From contig CANROE010000009.1 of assembly GCA_947632195.1 (NCBI GenBank), positions 1 through 60,564 on the forward strand: 60,564 bases of DNA, written 5' to 3'. Shown piece by piece: positions 41,420-49,781 of this stretch. A program made the position numbers and the translations under genes. The stretch is from an uncultured Clostridia bacterium. GTDB taxonomy: Bacteria; Bacillota; Clostridia; Christensenellales; Borkfalkiaceae. How positions within the stretch are numbered: the first letter of the stretch is position 1; each line of letters begins with the position of its first letter. The notes under the pieces were generated by a model. That model was not told the origin of the DNA and did no database searches. It worked only from the letters and a program-made list of their open reading frames with translations.

Positions 41420-42121
41420 ATGCAAGCTGAAAATATGCACAAAAAATATCTGCCGATCACCCTCGTGCTCGCCGTGCTGCTCAGTCTCCTCGCCGCGATC
41501 GGGTACCGGGCAAGTTTGCGGGCTGCGCCTACCATCGGCCTTGCCGCAGAAAAACAAATTTATCTCACCTTCGACGACGGTCCCAGCACCAAAGTGACGG
41601 GAAAAGTGCTCGACGTGCTCAAAGAGGAGAACGTAAAGGCGACCTTTTTCATCGTCAGCGACCGCGTGGCGGGCAGAGAAAACATTCTCCGCCGCGCCGC
41701 CGAAGAGGGACACACCCTCGGCGTACATTCCGCAAGCCATGTTTATTCGCAAATATACGCTTCCCAAGAAGCTTTCTTGCGGGACGTGGAGACGTGCGCA
41801 AACGTCATCGAGCGGGTGACGGGCATAAAGCCGAGCGTCTACCGTTTCCCCGGCGGAGGAGACGCGCATCGCAGCGCGTATGCAAACTTGCTGCGGGAAA
41901 GAGGTTACCGCGTGGTCTCATGGAACGCCGTGTGCGGGGACGAGGAGATCCCCCATGCGAGCGCGGAGACTTTGCTCGGCGAGAGCGTGAAAACGGCGCA
42001 GGGCAAACAGCCTGCGGTGCTCCTCCTGCACGATTCCGCACCGCACCGCGAAACGGCCGACGCCCTGCCTGAGATCATCCGATATTTCAAAGAGCAGGGA
42101 TACGTTTTTTGCCAATACTGA
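41420..42121 (+). CDS. Polysaccharide (peptidoglycan-type) deacetylase
   Basis: 233 residues; ATG 41435 is an alternative start and neither has an SD. An N-terminal membrane anchor (PITLVLAVLLSLLAAIGY) is followed by the NodB domain: TFDDGPS (metal Asp), HSASH (metal His pair), RFPGGGDAH, and LLHDSAPH. It removes acetyl groups from extracellular polysaccharide, probably peptidoglycan (family knowledge); PdaA-like roles in spores are possible. Its last 35 bp overlap the 3' end of the convergent Ca2+-ATPase gene. Confidence 0.92.
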   Translation: MQAENMHKKYLPITLVLAVLLSLLAAIGYRASLRAAPTIGLAAEKQIYLTFDDGPSTKVTGKVLDVLKEENVKATFFIVSDRVAGRENILRRAAEEGHTLGVHSASHVYSQIYASQEAFLRDVETCANVIERVTGIKPSVYRFPGGGDAHRSAYANLLRERGYRVVSWNAVCGDEEIPHASAETLLGESVKTAQGKQPAVLLLHDSAPHRETADALPEIIRYFKEQGYVFCQY

Positions 42122-44717
42122 CCCGTTTTACCCGCTTTGTCACCCACGCCGCCGCTTTGTAGAGTTCGCCGAGGGGAATGACGGAGAGCGAACAGCCGAA
42201 CACGAGCGCCCACTGCGTAAGATCGAGGGGGACGAGATTGAACGCGCCCGCGAGGAAGGGCACGAAGATCAGAATTACATTGAGCGCAACCCCGAGCGCC
42301 GCCGTAACAAGGAGGGTGCGGTTTGAAAAAAATTCCCGCAGCGTGGTCCTGCCGCGCTCTTTTCGCACGTTGAAGGCGTGGAAGAGTTCGAGGAAGGAGA
42401 GGGTGAAAAAGGCGCAGGTGGAGGCGACTTCGTTTCCCCAACGCGAGAGGGTGAACAGAAACAGCCCCACCGTGATGGCCGCCTGCAATACGCCGAACGT
42501 GATCATAAACAGGAGGGAGCGTGCAGAAAAGAGCTCCCCTGCCGAGACGGGCGGGCGGTCCATGACCCCCTCCGTCTTTTCCACGCCGAGCGCGAGCACG
42601 GGCAAACTGTCGGTGATGAGATTGATCCACAGCAGCTGGGTGGAAGTGAGAAAGTCGTACTTCCAGAGGCACAGCGTGGCGATGAGCACGGCAAGCACCT
42701 CCGCAAAATTGGTGCTCAAAAAGAAGGAGACGGTGCGCTTGATCCCCGCAAAGACGTTGCGTCCCTCCTCCACCGCCTTTACGATGGTGGAAAAGTCGCC
42801 GTCTTCGAGCACCATGTCCGCCGCGTTTTTGGTGACGTCCGTCCCGCCGCCCATGGCGACCCCGATGTCCGCCGCCCGCACCGAGGGAGCGTCGTTCACC
42901 CCGTCCCCCGTCATGGCGACGACCTCTCCGTTCGCCTGCAATGCCTTTACGATCTGTTGTTTGTGTCCCGGGGACACGCGGGCATAGACGGAGATCTTCT
43001 CCGCGCGGGAGGAGAGTTTCTCCCCCATTTCGTCGAGTTCATCCCCGGTGACGACTTCGCTGCGGCTGCGCGCAATGCCGAGCTGCCGCGCGACCGCAAA
43101 GGCGGTCTCGGGGCTGTCTCCCGTGATCATCACCGTCCTGACCCCAGCCCGCCTGCATGCCGCGATCGCCTCTTTCGCTCCCTTCTTGGGGGGATCGTAC
43201 ATGGCGGCGACGCCTAAAAAGAGGAGCCCGTCCTCCCGTACCGTCCCCGAAAATTCCCCCTCCGCAAAGGCGAGAACGCGCTGTCCTTCCCGCGCGAAAC
43301 GGGACACGGCGCGCAGAATGTCCTCTTTTTCCCCCTCCGTGAGCGGGCGGCTCCCCGCTCCCGAGGCAATACGGGAACAACGGGCGAGCACCGTCTCCGC
43401 GCCCCCCTTTACATACAGCTTGGGACCGTCGCCGCAGTCCGCTGCGACGCTCATGCGTTTTCTCTCGGAGGAGAAGGGCATGCCGCCGAGCCGTTTCCCC
43501 GTGCAGGCGTAGCCCACGCGGTCGGCATATTCAAGCAAGGCGATCTCGGTAGGGTCGCCGAGATAGCCGCCCGCGTTCCCCTTGACGCTGTGACACATGC
43601 GCACGCAGGTCAAGAGCCGCCGTTGAAGGGGCGTGCCCGTGTATTCTTCCCGCCCGTCCTCCGAAAAAACGGTGGAGATCGCCGCCACCGTCATCTTGTT
43701 CTCGGTCAGCGTTCCCGTCTTATCCGAACAGACGCAGGTGCAGCTGCCGAGGGTCTCCACCGAGGAGAGCTTGCGCATGACGGCACGGGCGCGGCTCATT
43801 CGCTGCATGCCCATGGCGAGAATGACGGTGACCACCGCCCCCATACCCTCGGGGATCGCCGCTACCGCCACCGCAACGGCCGTCATGAGATTGTCGAGAA
43901 AACTCAGCCGCCGCGCCAGCAGGCCGCAGACAAAGAGCACTGCCGCCACCGAAAACACGGTGACCGTGATGATCTTGCCGAGCTTTGCGATCGCCTTGTC
44001 GAGGGGAGAAGGGGCGGGCGCGGAGGAATGCAAGAGACGGGCGATCTGTCCCATCTCGGTGTTCATGCCCGTCTCGGTGACCACGCAGCGCGCCGTTCCC
44101 CCCACGCAAAATGTGCCCATGTGCGCCGTGTTTCTGCGCTCCGCAAGGGCGGAAGAAGAGACGGTGCAATCCCGCTTTCCCACGGGTTTGCTCTCCCCCG
44201 TGAGGGAAGATTCGTCGGCGCGGAACCCCTCCGCCGTGAGAATGCGGCAATCGGCGGGAACGCGGTCCCCCTCCGAAAGTTCGATAATATCCCCCGGGAC
44301 GAGTTTGCTCGCCTCGATTTTTTGCACTTTGCCGTCCCGCACGGCCTTTGCGGTCTCGGCGGAAAGTTTTTTTAGCTTTTCGATGGCGGCGTCGGCGCGG
44401 TACTGCTGTACGAACCCCACCACCGCGTTGAGCAGAATGACGGCGAGCAGAATACCCATATCGGCGAGTTCGGAGGGACTGTGCGCAACGTATGCGATCA
44501 CCCCCGAAAGAAGGGCGGCGCCGAGGAGAATGATCGTCATGAGATCTTTGAACTGTGCAAAAAACAGACCCGCGAGGCTGGTTTTTTTGCCCTCGCCGAG
44601 CCTGTTTTCTCCGTATATCCCAAGCCGTTTTTCCGCCTCGGCGGAGCTGAGCCCGCCACTGCTTGCCGACAGCTTTTGCAACACTTCGCTCTTTTCGAGC
44701 TTGTACATTTCCTTCAT
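42087..44717 (-). CDS. SERCA-type calcium-transporting P-type ATPase
   Basis: 876 residues. Phosphorylation site CSDKTGTLTENKM; hinge MTGDGVNDAPSVRAADIGVA; actuator loop DESSLTGESKPVGKR. Calcium-site residues known from SERCA are matched: AAIPEG in M4, NFAE in M5, and NLITDS in M6. It pumps Ca2+ out of the cytoplasm. No regulatory domain was seen. A second ATG three codons in is possible; neither has a well-spaced SD. Confidence 0.94.
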   Translation of the reverse strand: MKEMYKLEKSEVLQKLSASSGGLSSAEAEKRLGIYGENRLGEGKKTSLAGLFFAQFKDLMTIILLGAALLSGVIAYVAHSPSELADMGILLAVILLNAVVGFVQQYRADAAIEKLKKLSAETAKAVRDGKVQKIEASKLVPGDIIELSEGDRVPADCRILTAEGFRADESSLTGESKPVGKRDCTVSSSALAERRNTAHMGTFCVGGTARCVVTETGMNTEMGQIARLLHSSAPAPSPLDKAIAKLGKIITVTVFSVAAVLFVCGLLARRLSFLDNLMTAVAVAVAAIPEGMGAVVTVILAMGMQRMSRARAVMRKLSSVETLGSCTCVCSDKTGTLTENKMTVAAISTVFSEDGREEYTGTPLQRRLLTCVRMCHSVKGNAGGYLGDPTEIALLEYADRVGYACTGKRLGGMPFSSERKRMSVAADCGDGPKLYVKGGAETVLARCSRIASGAGSRPLTEGEKEDILRAVSRFAREGQRVLAFAEGEFSGTVREDGLLFLGVAAMYDPPKKGAKEAIAACRRAGVRTVMITGDSPETAFAVARQLGIARSRSEVVTGDELDEMGEKLSSRAEKISVYARVSPGHKQQIVKALQANGEVVAMTGDGVNDAPSVRAADIGVAMGGGTDVTKNAADMVLEDGDFSTIVKAVEEGRNVFAGIKRTVSFFLSTNFAEVLAVLIATLCLWKYDFLTSTQLLWINLITDSLPVLALGVEKTEGVMDRPPVSAGELFSARSLLFMITFGVLQAAITVGLFLFTLSRWGNEVASTCAFFTLSFLELFHAFNVRKERGRTTLREFFSNRTLLVTAALGVALNVILIFVPFLAGAFNLVPLDLTQWALVFGCSLSVIPLGELYKAAAWVTKRVKRVSIGKKRIPAL

Positions 44718-44789
44718 GTTTCATGGTATGAAGGAAACCGTGCGGTTATGACTTGCGCGTTTGTCCCTTTCTCAAACGGACGTCCGCGC

Positions 44790-46721
44790 TCATCTCCCCT
44801 TCTTGCGCTTGTAGACAAGATAGCCGAGCACCGCCGCCGCACCGAGCAGGCACGCCACCACAAACACGATGGAGAGAATGAGGTAGACCTGCGACGCCGT
44901 CTCCACCGCGACGACATAGCGGGCGTAGGAGAGCGAATTCGCCGAAAAGATCATGACGTCCTCCTCCCGCGTTACCTCGACTTTGGAAAGACTGCCGTCC
45001 GCGCCGAGCAAAAAGAGGGTGACTTCCTTGTCGGTGAGCCCCTCGGGAAGGGACAGACGGACCGTGAGCTGCCCCGGTTGCTCCACCGCGACGCCATCCT
45101 GCGTAAGGGTGACTTCGTACACGGCGTAAGCCTCCAAACTTCCGTCGAGCTTTACGGTGACTGCGTCCGAAATATCCTCATTGTGCAAGCTCCACGCGGG
45201 AAGAAGTCCCTCCTTCTTTTCCACAATGCAGCCGCCCTCGCCGCTTGTAAGGGAACGGCGCAGCACCGTGAGGCGGGTGATGAACTCCGAGCCGATCTGT
45301 TCGTAATTTTCCTCGTCAGTGACGACAAAGGAGACCTTGACTTCATACTCGGCGGGCGATAAGGAGAGGGTATGATAGCTCGTCCCACCGACCGTAGCGA
45401 CGACGTCCACGCCCGCAGGAAGGGTGGGAACAAATCTGCGCGCGTCCAGCGACTCGCCTTCGAGCGCAGAGAGCTCCAAAATGTCCTCCTGCGAAAGGGA
45501 GACCGCATACTTGCTCACCGCCACCTCGAAGGTCGCAGACTTGCCGCCCGCGTGCACGGTGACCGTTGCCTTGCCGTCCGTCCGTTTTGTCAAATCGCCT
45601 TCGAGGGTGTAGCCGTCCTCCCCGTCCGCAGAGAGAAATCGGGGATAGCCGTCCTCGTACATTCCGCGAAAGCGATAGCCGCCATCTCCCGCAAGCGCGG
45701 AGAGCGGACTGTCAAAATAAATTTTGGGGGGATACTCGGGCGCGATGACTTCGATGGAGACGATCGAAGGCTTGGAAACGGTGACTTCTATCTCCGTAGT
45801 CGCCGTCTCTTCCCCCGCCCCCATCGCCGTGACCGTGAGGGTGGACGTGCCCACCGAAAGCGTGCCGGAAAGCGCGAACGAAAGCGTGCCCGTGTATGCG
45901 ATGCCGTTGACGTTGACCCCCGACACCGTGATAAATTGTTTCAAATCGTCGAGCGGGGTGAGGGGGAACACCTTCCCGTCGTTTTCGTAGACCGCCGTAA
46001 TGCTTTCAAGGGGAGCGGTTTTGAGTTTGCCGTTCTCGGTAACATACCGTTTATCGTCCGAAACGAACACGCCCGTATTCTCCTCGTTTATATCGGCGAA
46101 GGGTTCTTCTATGGAGATGACCATGACCCCCGCGCGGCCCGTGAAACCATTCAAGAGAATTTTATTGCGTGGGGAGAGAAAAATATTGCTCGCGTTGCCG
46201 TTTCCGTCGGTATTGCCCTCCACGACGGTATTCCCCGTAAGCGTGAGCGTGCCCGTGACAAACACGCCGCCTCCCTGCGGCGCCGTATTTCCCGAAACCG
46301 TGCAGTTTTCGAGGGTAAGATTACCGAGAACGTCTACATAAATTCCGCCGCCCCGCTTCGCGTTGCCGCCCGTGAGCGTGCCGTTCTTTACTGTGAGGGT
46401 ACCGTCGACTTTGAGAAGAGAGCCGCTCGTCTCAGCTTTGAGCGAAAGGGTGTGCTGGGCGAGGTCGAGCGTTTTGTTACCCGCAACTTCGATCGTCTCC
46501 GTCTCGGCGTCTTGCAACAATGTAAGGGTGGTACCCTCTCGCCAAGCCGTGAGCGCTTCTCCCAAAGTGGGATATTCGATTTCCTCTATTTTTGCGGCAT
46601 TCTGCGGCTCGTCCGCAGAGACGCTGCGAAATGCAAGCGGCGCGCCGAAGAGCGCTCCCGCAAACGCCAGCGCACATACCGCCGCCAAAGCGTATTTTAT
46701 CTTTGTGTGTTTCATAAGCAT
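44790..46721 (-). CDS. Surface protein with beta-helix repeats and a C-terminal membrane anchor
   Basis: 643 residues; ATG 46721 has the SD GGAG at 5 nt. Signal peptide: YALAAVCALAFAGALFGAPL. Residues about 70-180 form a right-handed beta-helix-like region (SLLKVDGTLTVKNGTLTGGN, AKRGGGIYVDVLGNLTLENC, TVSGNTAPQGGGVFV). Several beta-sandwich-like modules follow (about 230-570). A C-terminal membrane helix (LILSIVFVVACLLGAAAVLG) ends in YKRKKGR. It looks like a wall-spanning adhesin or scaffold; no enzyme motif was found. Confidence 0.85.
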   Translation of the reverse strand: MLMKHTKIKYALAAVCALAFAGALFGAPLAFRSVSADEPQNAAKIEEIEYPTLGEALTAWREGTTLTLLQDAETETIEVAGNKTLDLAQHTLSLKAETSGSLLKVDGTLTVKNGTLTGGNAKRGGGIYVDVLGNLTLENCTVSGNTAPQGGGVFVTGTLTLTGNTVVEGNTDGNGNASNIFLSPRNKILLNGFTGRAGVMVISIEEPFADINEENTGVFVSDDKRYVTENGKLKTAPLESITAVYENDGKVFPLTPLDDLKQFITVSGVNVNGIAYTGTLSFALSGTLSVGTSTLTVTAMGAGEETATTEIEVTVSKPSIVSIEVIAPEYPPKIYFDSPLSALAGDGGYRFRGMYEDGYPRFLSADGEDGYTLEGDLTKRTDGKATVTVHAGGKSATFEVAVSKYAVSLSQEDILELSALEGESLDARRFVPTLPAGVDVVATVGGTSYHTLSLSPAEYEVKVSFVVTDEENYEQIGSEFITRLTVLRRSLTSGEGGCIVEKKEGLLPAWSLHNEDISDAVTVKLDGSLEAYAVYEVTLTQDGVAVEQPGQLTVRLSLPEGLTDKEVTLFLLGADGSLSKVEVTREEDVMIFSANSLSYARYVVAVETASQVYLILSIVFVVACLLGAAAVLGYLVYKRKKGR

Positions 46722-46739
46722 TTTTTCTCCGTTTTCTCT

Positions 46740-46769
46740 ATTATATCACAGGCATTCCGAAAAAGGCAA
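46740..46769 (-). promoter_or_regulatory. Extended -10 promoter of the beta-helix surface gene
   Basis: Minus-strand TTGCCT (46764-46769), 18-bp spacer ending TGA, TATAAT (46740-46745). Confidence 0.7.
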
Positions 46770-46799
46770 GTAAAAAGGACGTATGTCCCCGATATGTCA

Positions 46800-47235
46800 T
46801 TTTGACCCGCGCTTCTATTATGTCATTTCGACCGAAGCGAGCCCCGCGAGCGAAGTGGAGAAATCTCGCCTTATTATAATGCAGTAGAGATTTCTACTTC
46901 GTCGCAGGCTCCTCGTGCCGCGCTTAGAGAATCAGAACCGCGCGCGGGGCGACAAGCTCGAAATGACATTTTAGAATAATGGTGTGCAGATGATCTGCCC
47001 CCTACTTGTGGGGCGGGTGGCGAACGCAGTTGAGGCAGGTGGGGGTGCACCATGTAAGAAAACAATGTCCCCCCTCCCCTACCCCTCCCCCAACAAAGTC
47101 GGGGGAGGGCAAGAATAGCTGCCCCCCCCCGCGCAGCGGGGGGAAGTGGCATGTAGTGCCGAAAGGGTTCTCGAAAACCCCTCAGTCGCGCAAGCGCGAC
47201 AGCTCCCCTACAGGGGCGCCAAGGGGGTGGGCGAA
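46800..47235. repeat. Repeat cluster upstream of gerAA
   Basis: 46823-46985 is an expanded family A element (TGTCATTTCGACCGAAGCGA left; AGCTCGAAATGACA right) containing the TCGTCGCAGGCTCCTCGTGC module. 47091-47112 is a C/G stem. 47160-47232 is a family E element (GGGTTCTCGAAAACCCCTCA, GTCGCGCAAGCGCGACAGCT). No gene was seen in 46770-47241. Confidence 0.7.
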
Positions 47236-47241
47236 AGACGC

Positions 47242-47270
47242 GCATAAAAATTTTTCCGATTCCCATACTT
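47242..47270 (+). promoter_or_regulatory. Sigma-G-like promoter of the gerA operon
   Basis: GCATA (47242-47246), 17-bp spacer, CATACTT (47264-47270). This fits the forespore sigma-G pattern (GNATR, 17-18 bp, CATNNTA) better than sigma-A, as expected for germination receptors. Only 5 bp separate it from the gerAA ATG. Confidence 0.65.
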
Positions 47271-47275
47271 TTCAT

Positions 47276-48712
47276 ATGAAAATTTCGGGCAATCTGCAAA
47301 AGGATACCGAGGCGCTGAAAAAACTTCTTCCCGCCGAGGACATTCTCTCCTTCGATTTCGTCTCTGAAAAGGGACTCGCCTTTACCGTGCTCTTCGCCGA
47401 TCCCATCACCGACAAAGAGCTCTTGGGCGAACAGGTGATCCGTCCCCTCCTCCGCTACGAGGGAACGCCAAAAGCGGAGGACGTGGGCCAAAAGATCACT
47501 TCCCCCGAAAAGCGCACCGAAAGCGACCTTAGTAAGCTCTCCGAAGAGGTGCTTGCGGGCAACCCCGTGCTCTTTTTCGAGGGCATGGATGAGGCGATCA
47601 TCGTCGGCACCAAAAAGGTGTTCGTGCGCGCCATTGCCGAGCCCTCCACTGATGTCGCCGTAAAGGGCCCCCGCGAAGGGTTCATCGAGGACATCAAGAT
47701 CAATACGTCTCTCGTCCGCCGCCGTCTCAAAACGCCCGAGCTGCGCATGGATTTCCTCAACGTGGGCCGCCGCTCCGATACCTTCGTGGCGGTGTGCTAT
47801 CTCGAAGGCACTTCCCCCCAAAAGACGGTGGACGAGATCAAACAAAAACTCAAAGAGATCGACATCGACATCGTGCCCGACAGCTCCTATCTCACCCACT
47901 TTCTCGCCTCGCGGCCCTTTTCCCTCTTAAAACAGATCGGCACGACCGAAAAGCCGGATATCTTCTGCGCGAAGATCGCCGAAGGACGGGTGGGGATCCT
48001 CGTGGACGGCTCTCCCATCGCGCTCACCGCCCCCTACCTTCTTGTAGAGGACTTCCAATCGAGCGAGGACTACTTCGTGCCCCCCTACCGCGCCACCTTT
48101 ACCCGTGTCTTGCGGCTGCTGGCACTGCTTGTCGCCATCTACCTTCCCGCCTTTTACATCGCGGCGCAGCTCTTTAAACTGCAACTCTTTCCCATCAAGC
48201 TGCTCATGACCATTTCGGGGAGCATCCGCGACATCCCCTTTTCCCCCTCCCTCGAAATGCTGCTCGTGCTCTTCGTGCTCGAAGTGCTGAACGAGGCGAG
48301 TATCCGCATGCCCAAGTATGTGGGCATGGCGCTCTCGGTGGTGGGCGCGCTCGTGCTCGGCGAGACGGCCGTCTCGGCGGGGTTTGTGTCCACACCCGCG
48401 ATCATCATCATCGCGTTCAGCGGGATCGGACTGTACGCCGTGCCCAACCTCATCGAACAGACGAGCGTGCTCCGCCTCATCATGCTCCTTGTGGCGGGCA
48501 GCGTGGGAACCTACGGCATCATCCTTGCGACCGCATTTCTCCTCTTCTATCTCGTGACGGCGGAAAACTTCGGCGTACCCGTGCTGGCGCCCTTCTCCCC
48601 CATGGTGGGAAGAGACCTGCGCGACAGCCTCGTAAAATACAACCTCGGCTCTCTCGAAACCCGCCCGCGCACCCTGAAAAGCAAGAATAAACGGAGGCTC
48701 AGACATGAATAA
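47276..48712 (+). CDS. gerAA: Spore germination protein GerAA
   Basis: 478 residues from the ATG at 47276; the open frame upstream runs through repeats. Start NLQKDTEALKKLLPAEDILS and core ILFFEGMDEAIIVGTKK-like region, PSTDVAVKGPREGFIEDIKI, NTSLVRRRLKTPELRM are GerA-family marks. The membrane domain includes LLALLVAIYLPAFYIAAQLF and RMPKYVGMALSVVGALVLGE. It is the germinant-receptor A subunit of the spore inner membrane. There is no SD and the promoter touches the start codon, so translation may be leaderless. Confidence 0.95.
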   Translation: MKISGNLQKDTEALKKLLPAEDILSFDFVSEKGLAFTVLFADPITDKELLGEQVIRPLLRYEGTPKAEDVGQKITSPEKRTESDLSKLSEEVLAGNPVLFFEGMDEAIIVGTKKVFVRAIAEPSTDVAVKGPREGFIEDIKINTSLVRRRLKTPELRMDFLNVGRRSDTFVAVCYLEGTSPQKTVDEIKQKLKEIDIDIVPDSSYLTHFLASRPFSLLKQIGTTEKPDIFCAKIAEGRVGILVDGSPIALTAPYLLVEDFQSSEDYFVPPYRATFTRVLRLLALLVAIYLPAFYIAAQLFKLQLFPIKLLMTISGSIRDIPFSPSLEMLLVLFVLEVLNEASIRMPKYVGMALSVVGALVLGETAVSAGFVSTPAIIIIAFSGIGLYAVPNLIEQTSVLRLIMLLVAGSVGTYGIILATAFLLFYLVTAENFGVPVLAPFSPMVGRDLRDSLVKYNLGSLETRPRTLKSKNKRRLRHE

Positions 48713-49781
48713 AATTTCCGAGCGGCAGATCTATTTCTTCCTCGCCTGCATTGCGCCCGTGGGGAAACTCATCGTCATGCCCGCACGGCTTGCGGGCTAT
48801 TGCGGCAACGACCTGTGGCTGCCCGCCCTCTTCCAATTTGCGGTGCAGGCGCTTGCGGTGTTCTGCGCACTGCTCCTCGCCAAGCGGAAAAAGAGTTTGT
48901 GCGCCCTCCTTTCCGACGTGTTCGGCAATGTGGTCGCTAAAATTCTCGTCCTTCTTTTGGGCGCGTTTCTGCTCTACGCGGGGTTTTTGCCCCTGCTCGA
49001 ACAAAAACTCTTTGTGCAGGGGGTGTTCTACGATACACTCCCCTCCATTCTCTCCTTCGCGCCCTTCTTCCTCTTTCTCGCCTACCTTTGCAGCAAACCG
49101 CTTGCAAGCTACGGGCGCATCTTCGACCTGCTCGCTCCCATCGCGCTTGTGGGACTTGCGGGCGTGCTCATCTTCTCGGTGGGGAACGCCGATTACGGCG
49201 CGATCCTCCCCATCGGCGCCTCGGGCGCAAGCGGACTCTTGAAGGGAACCGCTTACTCCTTTGCGTGGTTCTATGATTCCGCCCTGATCCTCATGATGCT
49301 CGGCAAGTTCGACTACAAAAAGGGCATGGCGTGGAAGGGCGCCGTGTGCTATCTCGCGGGCGGAGCGGCGGCCGTGTTCTTCCTCGTCGTCTTTTACGGC
49401 ATTTTCGGGGGCACCGCCATCAACCAGCTCTTTGCCTTTACCAAGACGAGCAAATATTTTTCGGGCTTCACCGTGCTCGGGCGGGTGGACTATCTGTTCA
49501 TCTTCCTGCTCTCCCTCGCCTCCTCGTTCTATACCGCACTGCCCGTTTCGGGAGCGATCGAGAGTATCATTCAGGCATTCGGGCAGAAACGCTATCTGCC
49601 CACCGTGCTCTCGGTGTTCCTCTCTGCGGGGTACTTCCTCTTGACCTACCTCTTCGATTACCGTTTTGGCGACGTGATCGGGGCGATCGCCGAACAGGCG
49701 TTTTACCTCTTCCCCGTCTTTACCCTGCTCGTGCCGCCGCTCTTGCTCCCCGTCAAAAGGAGGAACCATGAAAACGCGTAA
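48705..49781 (+). CDS. gerAB: Spore germination permease GerAB
   Basis: 358 residues, about ten membrane segments, in the amino-acid permease-like family that forms the germinant-binding B subunit. ISERQIYFFLACIAPVGKLI, MPARLAGYCGNDLWLPALFQ and FAWFYDSALILMMLGKF are characteristic. The start overlaps the end of gerAA by 8 bp, and the SD GGAGG lies inside gerAA. Confidence 0.93.
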   Translation: MNKISERQIYFFLACIAPVGKLIVMPARLAGYCGNDLWLPALFQFAVQALAVFCALLLAKRKKSLCALLSDVFGNVVAKILVLLLGAFLLYAGFLPLLEQKLFVQGVFYDTLPSILSFAPFFLFLAYLCSKPLASYGRIFDLLAPIALVGLAGVLIFSVGNADYGAILPIGASGASGLLKGTAYSFAWFYDSALILMMLGKFDYKKGMAWKGAVCYLAGGAAAVFFLVVFYGIFGGTAINQLFAFTKTSKYFSGFTVLGRVDYLFIFLLSLASSFYTALPVSGAIESIIQAFGQKRYLPTVLSVFLSAGYFLLTYLFDYRFGDVIGAIAEQAFYLFPVFTLLVPPLLLPVKRRNHENA

